A stretch of DNA of 16,279 nt from an uncultured Rhizobiaceae group bacterium (GTDB taxonomy: Bacteria > Pseudomonadota > Alphaproteobacteria > Rhizobiales > Rhizobiaceae). The notes beneath the pieces are model-generated. The model was not told where the DNA came from. It made no database searches and saw only the letters and a program-made list of their open reading frames with translations. The DNA is taken from assembly GCA_937944075.1 (NCBI GenBank), contig CALDZZ010000042.1, positions 1-16,279 on the forward strand. Reading direction: 5' to 3'. A program made the translations under genes and the position numbers. Shown here in pieces: positions 14,192 through 16,279 of this stretch. Each line of letters starts with the position of its first letter. The first letter of the stretch is position 1.

Positions 14192-14566
14192 TTACTGGCC
14201 GTCGCCTATATGAAGTTTGATGGTTTGCATAAAGGTTGCAACCGATATCGGCTTAGAAATATAGGCCTCACAACCGCCCTGCCTGATGCGCTCCTCGTCC
14301 CCTTTCATTGCAAAAGCTGTTACTGCAATAATCGGGATAGAAGATATAGTTTCGTCTTCCTTTATCCATTTTGTCACTTCAAGTCCGGAAACTTCCGGCA
14401 ATTGAATGTCCATCAGAATGAGGTCGGGTCGGTGTTCCTTTGCCAAATCCAGTGCATGCAAACCATTACGTGTTTGAACCACTTGATACCCATTGGCTTC
14501 AAGCAAGTCATTGAAAAGCTTCATATTTAGCTCATTGTCTTCAACGATGAGAACTTTTTTAGCCAT
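14192..14566 (-). CDS. divK: Single-domain response regulator DivK
   Basis: 124 residues, a stand-alone receiver domain. The sequence is very close to Caulobacter DivK: KKVLIVEDNELNMKLFNDLL, LILMDIQLPEVSGLEVTKW with Asp53 as phospho-acceptor, AVTAFAMKGDEERIRQGGCE, and YISKPIS with the conserved lysine. DivK is phosphorylated by DivJ, dephosphorylated by PleC, and controls DivL-CckA-CtrA signalling in cell-cycle and polarity control. I chose ATG 14566, which has GAAGG six bases upstream. A TTG at 14572 would add two residues but touches the ribosome site. It is the first gene of divK-pleD. I found no TTAA-N7-TTAA CtrA box upstream. Confidence 0.97.
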   Translation of the reverse strand: MAKKVLIVEDNELNMKLFNDLLEANGYQVVQTRNGLHALDLAKEHRPDLILMDIQLPEVSGLEVTKWIKEDETISSIPIIAVTAFAMKGDEERIRQGGCEAYISKPISVATFMQTIKLHIGDGQ

Positions 14567-14805
14567 ATCCAACCTTCACTTTGCACAGCCTGAAACAATA
14601 AAATACCACGTCGTAAGTGTGCATTCATTAGGGCAAAGTAAACAAAGAAAGTTGATGAATTGGTAACAAACAGGCTTTTTTTGATTTTCCACCAAATGCA
14701 GGGCATTGTTCCGTCTGCAAGAATTTTCCTGAACAAGAAGGCTGTTACACATTGAAACTTGGGTAATATCCTGCAAGATTATAAGAATAATTTCCTGAAC
14801 GACAG

Positions 14806-15102
14806 ATGGTTTCAATGACACCAGACACAGCCCAGACCATTGCGATTTCCGGCTTGCAATATATAGCAGGTGACGAGGAGCAACTATCGAGATTTATTGC
14901 GCTTACCGGCATTTCACCAGATGAAATGCGTGAGGCAGCAGGCACAGAGAGTTTTCTGATTGCCATTCTTGAGTTCTTCATGGGCGATGAACCCACGCTG
15001 CTGGCTTTTTCTGCCAGCCATAACCTCAACCCTGCTGACATACAAAAAGCACTTTATGCGCTTTCTCCGCCGGGGCTGAACTCCGGTGATGCCGGCTGGT
15101 AA
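14806..15102 (+). CDS. DUF3572 family protein
   Basis: 98 residues, matching the alphaproteobacterial DUF3572 family: AISGLQYIAGDEEQLSRFIALTGISPDEMREAA, then FLIAILEFFMGDEPTLLAFSA. It is all-helical with no membrane segment, and its function is unknown. ATG 14806 is used; ATG 14815 would remove three residues and cannot be excluded. It is one base upstream of dinB, so the two are almost certainly cotranscribed, and this pairing between divK and dinB is familiar from Hyphomicrobiales. No GTTC-N7-GTTC LexA box is visible upstream. Confidence 0.85.
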   Translation: MVSMTPDTAQTIAISGLQYIAGDEEQLSRFIALTGISPDEMREAAGTESFLIAILEFFMGDEPTLLAFSASHNLNPADIQKALYALSPPGLNSGDAGW

Positions 15103-15103
15103 C

Positions 15104-16279
15104 ATGGCATCACCTGATTTAAACAAGGCGGAAAGTCTATGCCGCGATTGTATTACCTGGCAGATTTCGCAATCGCCCTCTTCGCGCTGCAAGAAATGTG
15201 GCAGTCCCAGAATGTTATCGCATCCTGAATTGAGAAGTCTTTCAATTGCCCATCTGGATTGCGATGCCTTTTATGCCTCGGTTGAAAAACGCGACGACCC
15301 TTCCCTTGCGGATAAACCTGTTATCATTGGCGGTGGAAAACGCGGAGTTGTTTCCACGTGCTGCTATATCGCCCGCATTCGGGGTGTGCATTCTGCCATG
15401 CCAATGTTCAAGGCACTTGAAGCCTGTCCGGATGCAATCGTCATCCGGCCGAACATGTCCAAATATGCACAAGCCGGACATGCTATCAGGGAGATGATGC
15501 GCGAATTGACCCCCATGGTGGAACCGCTCTCCATCGACGAGGCCTTTCTGGACATGAACGGCACGCAGAAACTGCACGGCGCCTGTCCCGCTGAAGTGCT
15601 TGCCAGACTTGCCAAACGCATTGAAGACAAACTGGAGTTGAGCGTTTCTGTCGGCCTTTCCTATTGCAAGTTTCTGGCAAAGGTTGCCTCCGACTTTGAA
15701 AAACCGCGCGGGTTCTCTGTGATTGGAGAGGCTGAGGCTGTTTCGTTTTTAAGAAAACAACCCGTTTCCATTGTCTGGGGTGTTGGCAAGGTGACCCAAA
15801 AGATGCTGGCAAAAGATGGCATTACCGAACTCTCAACCGTTCAGGACATGGAAGAAACCGATCTTGTAAGGCGGTATGGCTCCATGGGGCAGCACCTTGC
15901 GCGCTTGTCGCGCGGTGAAGACAGCCGAACCATCAAGCCATCCAGCGCTTCTAAATCGATCAGCAAGGAAACAACCTTTGGTGATGACAAATCGACCAAG
16001 GAAGAACTTTTGCCTATCCTGCGCAAATTGTCTGAAGGGGTTTCCGCACAATTAAAGTCAAAGCATATCGCGGGCCAGACCGTTGTATTGAAGTTAAAGA
16101 CTTCAGATTTTAAAACCAGAACAAGATCGCGCCAAATTCCTGATCCCACACAGTTGGAAGACAAGATATTCCGCACCGGATCAGACCTGCTCTTACCGGA
16201 GCTGGATGGCACCCGTTACCGTCTGATCGGAATTGGCGTTTCAATGCTTACGCCCGATGAGCAAGCAGACCCGGACGAC
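15104..16279 (+). CDS. dinB: DNA polymerase IV (Y family) with N-terminal zinc-ribbon; 3' end outside window
   Basis: The frame is open from ATG 15104 to the end of the window (392 codons). The Y-family core has Asp52 in AHLDCDAFYASVEKRD and the catalytic pair Asp145-Glu146 in PLSIDEAFLD. SVGLSYCKFLAKVASDFEKP and the helix-hairpin-helix region with WGVGKVTQKML follow. The little-finger domain begins near residue 290 (SISKETTFGDD). The first 40 residues precede the usual Pol IV start and contain CRDC (Cys13, Cys16) and CKKCGS (Cys29, Cys32), a probable zinc ribbon as in rhizobial DinB. The enzyme copies past damaged bases without proofreading. It starts one base after the DUF3572 stop. Only the C-terminus, with any clamp-binding motif, is missing. 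Confidence 0.95.
   Translation, partial: MASPDLNKAESLCRDCITWQISQSPSSRCKKCGSPRMLSHPELRSLSIAHLDCDAFYASVEKRDDPSLADKPVIIGGGKRGVVSTCCYIARIRGVHSAMPMFKALEACPDAIVIRPNMSKYAQAGHAIREMMRELTPMVEPLSIDEAFLDMNGTQKLHGACPAEVLARLAKRIEDKLELSVSVGLSYCKFLAKVASDFEKPRGFSVIGEAEAVSFLRKQPVSIVWGVGKVTQKMLAKDGITELSTVQDMEETDLVRRYGSMGQHLARLSRGEDSRTIKPSSASKSISKETTFGDDKSTKEELLPILRKLSEGVSAQLKSKHIAGQTVVLKLKTSDFKTRTRSRQIPDPTQLEDKIFRTGSDLLLPELDGTRYRLIGIGVSMLTPDEQADPDD

Noticed and set aside
14570..14572. TTG as the divK start
   Set aside because: It would sit directly against the GAAGG ribosome site with no spacing; ATG at 14566 has correct spacing and matches the orthologous N-terminus.
14573..14805. LexA (SOS) box or CtrA box in the divK/DUF3572 divergent region
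   Set aside because: No GTTC-N7-GTTC or GAAC-N7-GAAC pair and no TTAA-N7-TTAA pair could be found, although dinB and divK would make either plausible.
1..16279. CRISPR array, tRNA gene, insertion sequence or prophage gene
   Set aside because: No regularly spaced repeats, no tRNA-like cloverleaf, and no transposase or integrase sequence were seen on either strand.

Overview
The window looks like the chromosome of an alphaproteobacterium of the order Hyphomicrobiales (Rhizobiales). The conserved order dprA, topA, rnr, DUF983, Nudix, rpmG, pleD/divK, DUF3572, dinB supports this, as do PleD and DivK themselves and a Pol IV with the zinc-ribbon N-terminus I associate with rhizobial DinB. Base composition is near half G+C by eye, lower than in most rhizobia. 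Together with a Na+-dependent bicarbonate transporter this fits a marine member, but I cannot name a genus.

Layout. Positions 1-396 hold the end of dprA (DNA uptake and recombination), facing a small conserved hypothetical gene (398-619, minus). A rightward cluster follows: topA (841-3465), rnr (3474-5771), a DUF983 membrane protein (5776-6183), a Nudix hydrolase (6189-6989) and an MFS exporter-like gene (7023-8201). Gaps are 4-33 bases, so this reads as one transcription unit.

An accessory-looking segment (about 8226-11014) interrupts the block. It contains an OxyR-like LysR regulator on the minus strand, a divergent DUF465/YdcH small protein, an SbtA-type bicarbonate permease and a PII-like SbtB partner. 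The regulator lacks the two OxyR redox cysteines, yet a base-perfect OxyR-type half operator (ATAG-N7-CTAT) sits between it and the divergent genes. The PII-like protein also lacks the C-terminal cysteine pair of cyanobacterial SbtB. I read this as an inorganic-carbon uptake module whose control is uncoupled from thiol redox.

The conserved block then resumes with rpmG (11206-11373), preceded by a structured leader and followed by a clear intrinsic terminator. Next come a spermidine-synthase-like methyltransferase-fold gene (11508-12401) and a 372-base gap holding an unexplained set of hairpins (12424-12556). On the minus strand lies the divK-pleD operon (cell polarity and cyclic-di-GMP). The window ends on the plus strand with DUF3572 and dinB (translesion DNA polymerase IV), which is cut by the window edge.
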